Positions 9,098-17,244 of a stretch of DNA of 34,426 bases are shown here, piece by piece; position 1 is the first letter of the stretch, and the number at the start of each line of letters is the position of its first letter. Source of the stretch: Flavobacteriia bacterium (lineage in GTDB: Bacteria; Bacteroidota; Bacteroidia; Flavobacteriales_D; Crocinitomicaceae); assembly GCA_947490145.1 (NCBI GenBank), contig CANLGD010000025.1, positions 1-34,426 of the forward strand, read 5' to 3'. The notes under the pieces are model-generated. The model was not told where the DNA came from and ran no database searches. It saw only the letters and a list, made by a program, of their open reading frames with translations. A program made the position numbers and the translations under genes.

Positions 9098-9349
9098 TTA
9101 CATTTTATTAATTAAAACTGCTAAACCTGATTTCAAGTTAGAAGCTTTGTTTTTATGAATTACATTTCTCTTAGCTAATTTATCTAACATGGAAGAAACT
9201 GCTGGAAACAATTCTTGAGCTTCACCTTTAACAGTTATTGCTCTTAATTTTCTTACAGCGTTACGAGTAGTTTTGTGTTGGTATTTGTTACGAATTTTTT
9301 TAGTTTCGTTTGATCTAATTCTTTTTTGAGCTGACTTATGATTCGCCAT
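9098..9349 (-). CDS. rpsT: 30S ribosomal protein S20
   Basis: An 83-residue basic protein with the S20 signature: [21 protein letters not shown] at the start and an [25 protein letters not shown] pattern later. It binds 16S rRNA early in 30S subunit assembly. Length is normal for the family. It lies 71 bases downstream of tRNA-Glu on the same strand. No TAnnTTTG box is present in that gap, which holds a 13-bp hairpin, so expression probably depends on read-through from the tRNA promoter. It has its own strong terminator downstream. Confidence 0.97.
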   Translation of the reverse strand: MANHKSAQKRIRSNETKKIRNKYQHKTTRNAVRKLRAITVKGEAQELFPAVSSMLDKLAKRNVIHKNKASNLKSGLAVLINKM

Positions 9350-9384
9350 TTTATTTTGTTTTATTTTTTTTGATTAAATAATAA

Positions 9385-9417
9385 AGCCTAGTTTAAACTG
9401 ATTTTTTAAACTAGGCT
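9385..9417 (-). terminator. Perfect 13-bp hairpin between tRNA-Glu and rpsT
   Basis: AGCCTAGTTTAAA at 9385-9397 is the exact reverse complement of TTTAAACTAGGCT at 9405-9417, with a 7-base loop. On the minus strand it starts a few bases after tRNA-Glu and is followed by TTTATTATTTAATC, a broken T tract. It can act as a tRNA terminator, an attenuator for rpsT, or a processing site. Confidence 0.7.
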
Positions 9418-9420
9418 AAG

Positions 9421-9492
9421 TAGCCCATAGGAGAATCGAACTCCTATTTCCAGGATGAAAACCTGATGTCCTAACCGGTAGACGAATGGGCC
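9421..9492 (-). tRNA. tRNA-Glu (anticodon UUC)
   Basis: A complete 72-base cloverleaf on the minus strand. The acceptor stem is GGCCCAT/ATGGGCT, with a G1-U72 wobble. The D stem is GTCT/GGAC. The anticodon stem TCAGG/CCTGG holds loop TTTTCAT, giving anticodon TTC. The T arm is AGGAG-TTCGATT-CTCCT and the discriminator is A. No CCA is encoded, so it must be added by the nucleotidyltransferase. It is transcribed from a good TTTG-N19-TATATTTG promoter upstream. Confidence 0.97.
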
Positions 9493-9556
9493 AAACTTTA
9501 GAATATTTGAGGTTGATTTACTTTAAAATCAAGCGCTGTTTTCAAATTTCTGAGTG

Positions 9557-9587
9557 CAAATATAGGAGTAAAAAACAAACTAGCAAA
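9557..9587 (-). promoter_or_regulatory. Promoter of tRNA-Glu (and probably rpsT)
   Basis: On the minus strand TTTG (9587-9584), 19 bases, then TATATTTG (9564-9557) match the Bacteroidota -33/-7 consensus with ideal spacing. The surrounding CCTATATTTGCACTC is repeated exactly upstream of tRNA-His. The tRNA begins about 64 bases downstream. Confidence 0.8.
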
Positions 9588-9608
9588 CTTTTTTTTATTT
9601 TTTTTTAC

Positions 9609-9624
9609 TTTTTTTTAAAAAAAA
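9609..9624. repeat. T8A8 palindromic homopolymer block
   Basis: Eight T followed by eight A directly abut the stop codon of the minus-strand gene at 9625, with more T runs just to the left (9589-9607). On the minus strand this is a U-rich transcript end that could help termination. It is also prone to slippage or sequencing error. Confidence 0.5.
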
Positions 9625-10317
9625 TTATTTAAAATCGTAAAAATCCTCATTATCAGCAGAAAACTTAAAACCTAATCTTTTACCTGTTTGAAGATTTAAA
9701 CTGGAACTTATCTCATTTATTTGCATAACATTGACTTCTGACATCATTTCAAAAGGTGGACAGAGAAGCTCAAACTGTGCTGCGAAACTAAATGATTTAT
9801 ATAAAATGGATTTTAACATGTCATCAGAGATCAAACTTTTCTCAACATCTTTAAATTCTAAACCTAAAGCTCCTTTTCCTTCAATAAAAAAATGACCTTC
9901 TTTATTGATAAATATTCTTCCTATTAAATATCCAGGGTCTTCCGCCCTACTTTGCAGAACTGATTGAGCTAGAAAATTATATATATAAATAATTCCAAAA
10001 TAACCATTGTCTTTATTTTTTTTAAGATATTTTCCTTTCCAAAATGCATGATCATCAGGTAATAGAAACACATTTGTATGCATGTGGAAAAATAATAAGT
10101 CACTTCCTACAAATATTTGTGCTTCATATTGTCCCTTATCAATAAATTGCATACGAATTCGCTCGTCAGTTAGTTGAGATCTCAAAAAACTAACCTCTGA
10201 CTGCATGATAGTTTTAAAATTATTAAAAACCCCTAAAGTATCAAAGTGAATATCTTGCTTTAAAGCGGCTTTGCTGTGCAATAAACCTAAAACTTCTTTT
10301 CTATCGTTTTCTATCAT
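9625..10317 (-). CDS. Conserved-looking protein of unknown function downstream of proS
   Basis: I do not recognise this 230-residue protein. It has no signal peptide or clear membrane helix and looks like a soluble cytoplasmic protein of mixed alpha/beta composition. Visible segments include FFHMHTNVFLLPDDHAFWKG in the middle and GYLIGRIFINKEGHFFIEG after it, which looks like a beta-hairpin. It begins 8 bases after the proS stop on the same strand, so it is probably co-transcribed with proS and may be translated from the same message. Nothing in the sequence links it directly to tRNA charging. A T8A8 tract directly follows its stop codon. Confidence 0.75.
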   Translation of the reverse strand: MIENDRKEVLGLLHSKAALKQDIHFDTLGVFNNFKTIMQSEVSFLRSQLTDERIRMQFIDKGQYEAQIFVGSDLLFFHMHTNVFLLPDDHAFWKGKYLKKNKDNGYFGIIYIYNFLAQSVLQSRAEDPGYLIGRIFINKEGHFFIEGKGALGLEFKDVEKSLISDDMLKSILYKSFSFAAQFELLCPPFEMMSEVNVMQINEISSSLNLQTGKRLGFKFSADNEDFYDFK

Positions 10318-10325
10318 ATTATAAA

Positions 10326-11804
10326 TCAGTAAGCCTTAGCCAAAACAACTCTCTTAGATGATGGCAAACCAGTCACCATACATTTTCCAGCTTCTTCTTT
10401 TGCATCTAAAGGAATACAACGAATTGTTGCTTTAGTTTCCTCTTTAATTTTAGCTTCAGTTTCCGCCGTTCCATCCCAGTGAACCATAAAAAATCCACCT
10501 ACAGTCTCAATTTTTTCTTTAAATTCTTGATAAGAATCAACATAGTGAATGTTTTCAGCTTTGAATTTTAAAGCTCTGTTGTATAAATTATCTTGAATAT
10601 CATTTAATAAATTTTCAATGAACAAATCCAAGCCGTCAAGCGAAATAGTCATTTTCTCTTTCGTGTCTCTTCTCGCTAATTCAATTTTATTTTCAGCCAA
10701 ATCCCTTGGACCAATTGCCAAACGAACTGGAACACCTTTCACCTCATATTCAGCAAATTTCCATCCTGGACGACGGTTGTCATCATCGTCAAATTTCACA
10801 CTAATTCCTTTTGAAAACAATGCTTTTTTAATTTCTAAAGCTTTTTCAGAAACTAGTTTTAGTTCTTCCTCATTTTTATAAATCGGAACAATTACAACTT
10901 GAATTGGAGCTAATTTCGGAGGTAAAACCAATCCTTCATCATCCGAGTGCGTCATAATTAAAGCTCCCATCAAACGAGTAGAAACTCCCCAAGAAGTTGC
11001 CCAAACGTGATCTAATTTCCCTTCTTTATCAGCAAATTTAACATCAAATGCTTTGGCGAAATTTTGTCCTAAAAAATGAGATGTTCCAGCTTGCAGTGCT
11101 TTTCCATCTTGCATCATTGCCTCAATGCAATAGGTTTCATCAGCTCCAGCAAAACGCTCACTTTCAGTTTTAAATCCTTTAATCACGGGCATTGCCATGT
11201 AATTTTCAGAAAACTCTGTATAAACATCCAACATTTGTTCTGTTTCTTGAATTGCTTCTGTTTTTGTAGCGTGTGCAGTGTGACCTTCCTGCCATAGAAA
11301 CTCAGTCGTCCTTAAAAATAAACGTGTTTTCATTTCCCAACGAACAACATTTGCCCATTGATTAATTAAAATCGGTAAATCACGGTAAGATTGTATCCAA
11401 CCTTTATATGTATTCCAAATAATTGCTTCACTTGTTGGTCGAACAATCAATTCTTCTTCTAATTTTGAATCCGGATCGACGATTAATTTCCCTTTGTTAT
11501 TTGGATCTGCTTTTAAACGATAATGAGTAACGACAGCACATTCTTTTGCAAAACCTTCCGCATTTTTTTCTTCCGCTTCAAAAAGACTTTTTGGAATAAA
11601 AATTGGGAAATAAGCGTTTGAGTGACCGGTTTCTTTGAATTTAGCATCTAAAATGTCACGCATTTTTTCCCAAATTGCAAAGCCATAAGGTTTAATAACC
11701 ATGCATCCTTTAACACCTGAATGTTCAGCTAAATCAGCTCTTCCAACCAACTCATTGTACCATTTTGAATAATCTTCTTCTCTTGTCGCGAATTTTTGTG
11801 CCAT
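10326..11804 (-). CDS. proS: Prolyl-tRNA synthetase (archaeal/eukaryal-type)
   Basis: A 492-residue class II synthetase that charges tRNA-Pro. It opens with [20 protein letters not shown] and has [11 protein letters not shown], the motif-2 region [30 protein letters not shown] and the motif-3 region [13 protein letters not shown]. This is the short, archaeal/eukaryal-type ProRS without the bacterial editing insertion; it ends with the anticodon-binding domain and a C-terminal domain closing in AKAY. The C-terminal domain has only two Cys (IRCIP, GKCMV) rather than a full zinc site. An unknown gene follows after 8 bases. A TAACTTTG box about 108 bases upstream may be its promoter, back-to-back with the promoter of the divergent lipoprotein gene. 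Confidence 0.97.
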   Translation of the reverse strand: MAQKFATREEDYSKWYNELVGRADLAEHSGVKGCMVIKPYGFAIWEKMRDILDAKFKETGHSNAYFPIFIPKSLFEAEEKNAEGFAKECAVVTHYRLKADPNNKGKLIVDPDSKLEEELIVRPTSEAIIWNTYKGWIQSYRDLPILINQWANVVRWEMKTRLFLRTTEFLWQEGHTAHATKTEAIQETEQMLDVYTEFSENYMAMPVIKGFKTESERFAGADETYCIEAMMQDGKALQAGTSHFLGQNFAKAFDVKFADKEGKLDHVWATSWGVSTRLMGALIMTHSDDEGLVLPPKLAPIQVVIVPIYKNEEELKLVSEKALEIKKALFSKGISVKFDDDDNRRPGWKFAEYEVKGVPVRLAIGPRDLAENKIELARRDTKEKMTISLDGLDLFIENLLNDIQDNLYNRALKFKAENIHYVDSYQEFKEKIETVGGFFMVHWDGTAETEAKIKEETKATIRCIPLDAKEEAGKCMVTGLPSSKRVVLAKAY

Positions 11805-11911
11805 TTTTACCTTTATTATATTCAGTTTTATCAGTTTTTCTTACTTGTTGGTATATTTATTGCAGTACAATAGTCCAAATTAATAGCTATTTTAAATTAA
11901 TTTAATCACTG

Positions 11912-11919
11912 CAAAGTTA
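11912..11919 (-). promoter_or_regulatory. -7 promoter box (TAACTTTG) for proS
   Basis: Minus-strand TAACTTTG matches TAnnTTTG, giving a proS leader of roughly 100 bases. It faces away from the plus-strand box at 11931-11938, with 11 bases between them. Confidence 0.5.
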
Positions 11920-11930
11920 AAAAAATGTTT

Positions 11931-11938
11931 TATCTTTG
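11931..11938 (+). promoter_or_regulatory. -7 promoter box (TATCTTTG) for lipoprotein-porin pair
   Basis: TATCTTTG is an exact consensus match about 30 bases upstream of the ATG at 11969. It overlaps an upstream in-frame TTG at 11936, which therefore cannot be the true start of the lipoprotein gene. Confidence 0.6.
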
Positions 11939-11968
11939 ATTATAAAAATTAACGTAAAATCAACTTTT

Positions 11969-12919
11969 ATGAAAACGATTAATACTATTTTGGGATTTTT
12001 CTTGTTTGTATACTTAATTTCAAGTTGTGCAAGTATTTCTGATGTTACTGATGATGATGTTTATGTATCTAAAAATCCATCTTTAAGTTATGGGGATGAA
12101 ATCAATGATGAAAGTTCCTATGAAAATTACCGCTATAAAAAAGCTAAAAATAATTTGAACTCGGTATATGGAAGAACGAACGAATTCAAATTAGCGAATG
12201 TTTATATTAGATCTATGGTTTACTCACCTTCTTATGATTACCACTATTACAATGGCTATATTAATAATAATTTTCATAACGGATTTTATTTTGGAAATTC
12301 ATATTACAACAGCAGTTATTCTTACAATAACTTTGGGGGCTATTACTCGAATGATTTTTATGGATACAATATGTATGGAAATAATTTTTACAATCAATAT
12401 TACTACAACAATAGTTATATTAATTCAAACTCTTCAAATCAGCAAAATTTGTCAAATATCAATTATATTCAAGGACCTAGAAATTCAATTTCTGGAATAA
12501 ATGCAGGAAGAAGAATGGGTAGTTCATTTACTGGAAAAAAAGGTTTGGCATTAAACACGGGAAATTCAACAACTGCTTATTCTGGTGCAACTGTAAATGG
12601 TGGCAAAAGAACAAGTGATCAGACAATTAACAATACGACAGAAATTAAAACTGAATCAAAAAACACGAACAGAAAAACGGTAACTTCAGGAACTGGTTTA
12701 GCAAAAAATGGTGTTCGAGTTTCATCAAATAATATTTCAAGTGTGCGTCGAGAAGTTGCAAATACTCACACAAGCACGCCAGTTACGATGGGAAATAATG
12801 GAACAACAAGAAATTCTGGAGGAAATTCTGGTACAACAGTGAAAACTGGAACTACAACTCGATCAGGCGGAAATACTGGAGGTTCAACTGGCGGAACAAC
12901 AGGAAAAAGAAAAAATTAA
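11969..12919 (+). CDS. Tyr/Asn/Gly-rich lipoprotein with Thr/Gly-rich tail
   Basis: A 316-residue predicted lipoprotein. I chose the ATG at 11969 because it gives a normal signal sequence ending in the lipobox LISSC, and because the only upstream in-frame start lies inside the promoter box. After an acidic stretch (DVTDDDVYVS) and a charged segment, about residues 65-150 are a low-complexity block dominated by Tyr, Asn, Gly, Phe and Ser, with many YN, NN and YY pairs. The last 60 or so residues are rich in Thr, Ser, Gly and Asn and end in GKRKN. Such composition suits a disordered or self-associating surface protein, but function is unknown. Its stop overlaps the start of the porin-like gene (TAATG), so the two are translationally coupled. 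Confidence 0.8.
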   Translation: MKTINTILGFFLFVYLISSCASISDVTDDDVYVSKNPSLSYGDEINDESSYENYRYKKAKNNLNSVYGRTNEFKLANVYIRSMVYSPSYDYHYYNGYINNNFHNGFYFGNSYYNSSYSYNNFGGYYSNDFYGYNMYGNNFYNQYYYNNSYINSNSSNQQNLSNINYIQGPRNSISGINAGRRMGSSFTGKKGLALNTGNSTTAYSGATVNGGKRTSDQTINNTTEIKTESKNTNRKTVTSGTGLAKNGVRVSSNNISSVRREVANTHTSTPVTMGNNGTTRNSGGNSGTTVKTGTTTRSGGNTGGSTGGTTGKRKN

Positions 12920-14391
12920 TGAGAAATCTATCCTTTCGTTTAGCTGGTGCAATTTTATTTTTACTTGGAATTTCTTTTTTTAATTTTGCTCAAGATACCC
13001 GAGATTTAATTCGTTTTTCTGAAACGCAAGTTTTTGGTTCGGCAAGGTTTGAAGCTATGGGGGGAGCGTTTGGTGCTTTGGGAGCAGACTTAAGTTCATC
13101 TTCAATAAATCCAGCTGGATTTGGAAGGTATTCATCTTCTACTTTTGGACTAGCTTTTCAAAATACGATTATTTTAAATAAAGCAACATTTAATAATGAA
13201 GAAACTCAAAAATCCCTTAATTCATTTAAATTAAACAATTTAGGCTTTGTTTTAACCAGTGATGTTTCAGAAAACAACAAAGGATTTTTATTTTTTCAAT
13301 TTGGATTTAGTTTTAATCGCTTACAAAATTTCAAAGATTCTTATTCTTATTCAGGACAGCAATTCAGTTCATTATTAGATGAATTTTGCAGTTTTGCAGA
13401 TCAAGTTTCTCCAGATTACATTTATGATGTTTTACCTTTTTCATCTGCTTTAGCTTGGGACACATATGCCATAAATGAAAACGGGAGTGGAGGCTTTGTT
13501 CCTGATTTGAATTATTCGGACGTAAAGCAACGCAGAAATATTAAAAATTCGGGTGGTGTTTCAGAATACAATTTTAATCTGAGCGCAAATTACATGAATA
13601 AATTATATATCGGTGGAAATATTGGCTTGAAAACAGCTAAATATTTCGAAGATTATTACCATTATGAACAGGCAACGAATACAGAAGGAGTTGAATTAGA
13701 TTCTTTTGAATATGAATATCATTTAAAAACTAAAGGAAATGGGGCTAATTTAAAATTAGGAATAATTTACTTACCAATTCAAAATTTACGTCTGGGGTTG
13801 AGCCTTCACACACCTACTTTCTTTAACTTATCGGACGATTTCAGTGCTGATATGACTTCCTACTTTAAAGATACAACAAGAACAGTTGCTGATGAATTAA
13901 AACCTGTTGGAAATTACAAATACAGATTAAGAACTCCAACAAAACTAGTTGGATCTTTAGCATATATCTTTGGAACTCGTGGTTGTATAAATGCTGATAT
14001 TGAAGTCGTTGATTATAAATTCGCCCATTTCAAAACAACAGCAGATTCAAGTTATACTCCATATAGTTATAAAGTTGAAAACGAAAATGCAAAAAATGAA
14101 TTAAGAACTGTGGTGAATTTAAGACTTGGTGGCGAAATCGTTTTTAATTCTCAATATTTTATTCGTGCAGGATTTGCACTTTACCCATCTGGCTACAGTA
14201 AAATATTAAATCCTGTTAAAGGAACTCAGATTTTTTCTGGAGGAATTGGATTTAAATGGAAAAATAAATCAATTGATTTAGCGCTAAAAGTTGAACATAG
14301 AAACTTCAATTATATTGCTTTTGAAAACAGCATAACCGTTATTAATTCATTTAGAAATGGAATTGTTTTTAATTATTCCGTCAGTTTTTAA
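12919..14391 (+). CDS. Outer-membrane protein, OmpP1/FadL-like
   Basis: A 490-residue outer-membrane beta-barrel candidate. Residues 1-24 form a signal peptide ending NFAQ. The mature N-terminus reads RFSETQVFGSARFEAMGGAFGALGADLSSSSINPAGFGRY, in pieces typical of the Bacteroidota OmpP1/FadL/TodX-like transport proteins: a Gly-rich region with AMGGAFGALG and NPAG. The remainder is strand-rich with regular aromatic residues and ends in an aromatic Phe (NYSVSF), as outer-membrane barrels do. Family members move hydrophobic compounds; the substrate here is unknown. The start codon overlaps the preceding lipoprotein stop by one base. The stop overlaps the stop of the convergent minus-strand gene. 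Confidence 0.85.
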   Translation: MRNLSFRLAGAILFLLGISFFNFAQDTRDLIRFSETQVFGSARFEAMGGAFGALGADLSSSSINPAGFGRYSSSTFGLAFQNTIILNKATFNNEETQKSLNSFKLNNLGFVLTSDVSENNKGFLFFQFGFSFNRLQNFKDSYSYSGQQFSSLLDEFCSFADQVSPDYIYDVLPFSSALAWDTYAINENGSGGFVPDLNYSDVKQRRNIKNSGGVSEYNFNLSANYMNKLYIGGNIGLKTAKYFEDYYHYEQATNTEGVELDSFEYEYHLKTKGNGANLKLGIIYLPIQNLRLGLSLHTPTFFNLSDDFSADMTSYFKDTTRTVADELKPVGNYKYRLRTPTKLVGSLAYIFGTRGCINADIEVVDYKFAHFKTTADSSYTPYSYKVENENAKNELRTVVNLRLGGEIVFNSQYFIRAGFALYPSGYSKILNPVKGTQIFSGGIGFKWKNKSIDLALKVEHRNFNYIAFENSITVINSFRNGIVFNYSVSF

Positions 14392-15920
14392 TTTATTAAT
14401 TTATTTTTAACTTCTCGAGAAAATTTTGTTTTATTCAACTTAGAATTTATCCAAGAAGAGATATCAAAATATTCTAAAAGTACCTGTTCGTGATGATCAT
14501 TTAATAAAATATTTATTTCTTGATACATCAATTCAAATATTTCCAATTGAGAAATATTATTTGAGGCTTTTGAAAGTTTTCGTATGTTTTTAATCAGCAT
14601 GTCTTCCATCTTATAATCCTTTTCATATTTAGACAAATACCTATTGGTTGATTTAATTATATATTCCAAATAATCATAATTTTCCAATTCAAAATGAATA
14701 ATTAGATTCAATAAGCGCGAGAAACTATAAATATCTTGCCTTAAAGTTTGTTCCTTATCATTTAAAATTTCAATCAAAAAAGATAAAGATTTTTTGTACT
14801 CTCCAACTCCAAAATAACTATATGCTTTGTTATATAGGAATCTCAACTCTTGTTCCTTACTTAATTTGTCTTTAAACAAAATAACCTTTTTATCTATCTC
14901 ATCAATTAAAAGAATGGATTTTTCAAACTCCCCCATTTTGTTATTTATTTCCAATTCTTGATTGTAGGAATTTGCAAAAATTTTAATTGTAACATCTGCC
15001 GAATTAAATCCTTTTATTTCTGTTAAAGCTCTAATTTCTACTAAAAAAAAATGTGCATTTTCAAAATCACAACTGTCGATATTACAGCGCAACAAATGGA
15101 ACATTGTCATAATATATCTTTGTGCTGAATCTTCTTTAATTTTTGGATTATTATCCAATATTTCTCTTGTTCTGTTAAAGAACTGAAAACTATCAGCATA
15201 ATTTCTATTTGTTGCTGCACACAAACCTTTGATATAATAACAGATAGATGCAGCACGAGTAGAAAGAGCAGTGTTTTTACCTTTGATTAAGTGGTAATCA
15301 GCTATGTCTTCAACAATTTTTCGTTCATTTTCATTTCTAGTAAATCCTCCGCTTCTAAAAATTAAATTAATTTTAGAATATATCACTTGATATTCAGCAA
15401 GATTTCTAAGTTTTGCAATTACTAATTCTTCTTCTGCAACCAAAGCATCCAAATTTGTAGAGAATTCTCCCTCCTCATAAGCCTCTTCAAGTAATTTTTT
15501 TTGCCACGAAATTAGTTCATACCAATAGTAAAATTTCTCATAATCTGCAGCTAGATTCTTTGCCCTGCCGACAAATTTTTCACATTCTTTGTATAAAGCT
15601 TTACTGTATAAAATTTCTACATTTTTTATTTCTTGCTTTAAAATACTACTTATTGATTGTTCAGAATAAAATGAACGTAAACTTTTTAAAACCAAACGAT
15701 ATAAATGGTTTTTTTCTGAAGGCAAATGCTTTATAAAAGTTTCATTTTTAAATTCTTTTTTAATTGCTTCCTCATCGTATTCGTACTGCCTTTCAATTGC
15801 ATCAAAGATTTTTAAGTAATTTTTATCACCAGATTGTAACGATGAACTCATCTTAAAAAACCGTTTTTCAGATTTAGTCAATGACTTAACAAGTTTAAAG
15901 AGTTCTGTTGATGGCTTCAT
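14388..15920 (-). CDS. TPR-like helical protein of unknown function
   Basis: A 510-residue protein, almost wholly alpha-helical, with segments spaced like tetratricopeptide repeats (for example ELRFLYNKAYSYFGVGEYKKS, in which A/Y/G positions fit TPR helices). The N-terminus, MKPSTELFKLVKSLTKSEKRFFKM, is of a type I associate with Flavobacteriales proteins of unknown function. The frame is open 18 codons further upstream, but I chose the ATG at 15920: the extension is a hydrophobic Phe-rich stretch, and a promoter-like TATCTTTA box lies inside it at 15947-15954. There is no signal peptide, so it is probably cytoplasmic. It is convergent with the porin gene; the two stop codons share four bases. 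Confidence 0.75.
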   Translation of the reverse strand: MKPSTELFKLVKSLTKSEKRFFKMSSSLQSGDKNYLKIFDAIERQYEYDEEAIKKEFKNETFIKHLPSEKNHLYRLVLKSLRSFYSEQSISSILKQEIKNVEILYSKALYKECEKFVGRAKNLAADYEKFYYWYELISWQKKLLEEAYEEGEFSTNLDALVAEEELVIAKLRNLAEYQVIYSKINLIFRSGGFTRNENERKIVEDIADYHLIKGKNTALSTRAASICYYIKGLCAATNRNYADSFQFFNRTREILDNNPKIKEDSAQRYIMTMFHLLRCNIDSCDFENAHFFLVEIRALTEIKGFNSADVTIKIFANSYNQELEINNKMGEFEKSILLIDEIDKKVILFKDKLSKEQELRFLYNKAYSYFGVGEYKKSLSFLIEILNDKEQTLRQDIYSFSRLLNLIIHFELENYDYLEYIIKSTNRYLSKYEKDYKMEDMLIKNIRKLSKASNNISQLEIFELMYQEINILLNDHHEQVLLEYFDISSWINSKLNKTKFSREVKNKLIN

Positions 15921-16128
15921 CGAAAATAGTTCTATAGTTTGAATTTTAAAGATATAAAAAAAAAACAATTTCAACTTCTACTAAATCAATTTTTCAATCC
16001 TAATTCTTGAATTCCTAAAATAAAGAAGTTCTTATTCAAATTAAATTACTTTCCTAAAGTAAACAAAACGAACTAAATTTACAATTTAACTTATTTTCTT
16101 AAAGTATCATTTATTGGCGAGTTCAAAG

Positions 16129-17073
16129 TTACTTTAACTTAATTTTTTCTCCCTTGTCTATAATTTTGTCTGGGGATAAAATTGAATTCATTTTCATTAA
16201 TCGTTGAACTCGTATCCCTTCTTTTTGGGCAATTTCTCTTAAAGTAATTTCTTTTTTTGCCTCGTAAAATTTATCTGTGCTTGATTTTCTCTTTTTTGGC
16301 GCCAAATAAATAATATCTCCAGGAACTAAACAATCTTTTTTCTCTCCAAATTCATTGTATTTATAAAGTTGCCACATGCCGATTCCAAATTCCTTTGAAA
16401 TTCTGTAGTACGTATCACCTTTTTTTGCTACAATGTATTTAATATTATTCTTGTGAGTTTCAACCGTATGCGCATTCGCCATAATTGATTTCACAAGTTC
16501 TTTTTCAACTTTTTCTTTTTTTATTGTGCTTAACTCTTTAGAACTAATATTGTTTTCATCTAATTCATTCAAGCTTAATTTTTCAATAATATCAATAAGC
16601 AATTGAGGATATTTAGGATTTGTCGCATAACCAGCATCTTTTAATCCTTGTGCCCAAGATTTATAATCAGTTACATCAAATTTAAATAAATCAGAATACC
16701 TTGTTTTGGAACTTAAAAAAATACTATGATCTAAGTAGGATTGACTTGCATTTTCATATTTTCTGAAACAATCATTTGCTTGATCATCATTTTTATAATA
16801 AGTATCGCCTGTCCAATTCGAACATTTAATCCCAAAATGATTATTCGCTTGCTGTGCCAAGATAGAATTTCCATTCCCACTTTCCAAAATTCCTTGTGCA
16901 AGAGTAATACTCGCTGGAATATTATATTCACCCATTAAATAAACAGCTTGATCTTTCCACAAAGAAACATATTCTTGTTGGGTATATTTTTTCTCAAGTG
17001 AAACTAAATCACAATTTTCTGCAAACGAAAAATTTACTGCTAAAACACCTAAAATTAGTTTAATAATTTTCAT
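16129..17073 (-). CDS. Exported GH73 glucosaminidase with LysM domains
   Basis: A 314-residue exported peptidoglycan hydrolase. Residues 1-18 form a signal peptide. About residues 30-170 are the glycoside hydrolase 73 (endo-beta-N-acetylglucosaminidase, FlgJ-like) domain, with the catalytic Glu in LAQGILESGNGNS and supporting motifs NHFGIKC, FRKYENASQSYLDHS and GLKDAGYATNPKYP. A clear LysM domain follows (about residues 209-252, YIVAKKGDTYYRISKEFGI to GDIIYLAP). A second, more degenerate LysM-like region ends the protein. It should cleave and bind septal or lateral-wall glycan in the periplasm, in cell separation or wall turnover. It is divergent from clpB. A TAAATTTG box at 17187-17194 is a possible distant promoter. 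Confidence 0.93.
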   Translation of the reverse strand: MKIIKLILGVLAVNFSFAENCDLVSLEKKYTQQEYVSLWKDQAVYLMGEYNIPASITLAQGILESGNGNSILAQQANNHFGIKCSNWTGDTYYKNDDQANDCFRKYENASQSYLDHSIFLSSKTRYSDLFKFDVTDYKSWAQGLKDAGYATNPKYPQLLIDIIEKLSLNELDENNISSKELSTIKKEKVEKELVKSIMANAHTVETHKNNIKYIVAKKGDTYYRISKEFGIGMWQLYKYNEFGEKKDCLVPGDIIYLAPKKRKSSTDKFYEAKKEITLREIAQKEGIRVQRLMKMNSILSPDKIIDKGEKIKLK

Positions 17074-17174
17074 ACTTTTTAAGTTATGAACATAGAAACG
17101 AGAGTTATTAACAAAGGTTACATTTTAGTATAAATAATAACTTGTCAAAAAGTCAGTTCAAACTAATTAAAACT

Positions 17175-17200
17175 GTCAATTTGACGCAAATTTATATTTG
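17175..17200 (+). promoter_or_regulatory. clpB promoter region with palindrome GTCAA-T-TTGAC
   Basis: TATATTTG at 17193-17200 matches the -7 consensus 44 bases before the clpB ATG. A perfect palindrome, GTCAATTTGAC (17175-17185), sits just upstream of it, where an operator or -33-region factor would bind. An opposite-strand TAAATTTG overlaps the -7 box. This is not the CIRCE (HrcA) operator. Confidence 0.5.
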
Positions 17201-17244
17201 GAACATAAATTGACTTTTAAAATCTAACTAAAAAGCCTTGAAAA

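Noticed and set aside
12198..12500. A 100-codon open frame, rich in Ile and Thr, on the plus strand inside the lipoprotein gene
   Set aside because: It is an alternative frame of the Tyr/Asn-rich low-complexity block (TAT/AAT/TTT codons shift to Ile/Leu), with no family resemblance and no own start region.
15921..15974. Longer N-terminus for the TPR-like protein
   Set aside because: The extra 18 residues are a Phe/Ile-rich stretch, and a promoter-like box lies within them; the internal ATG gives a natural soluble start.
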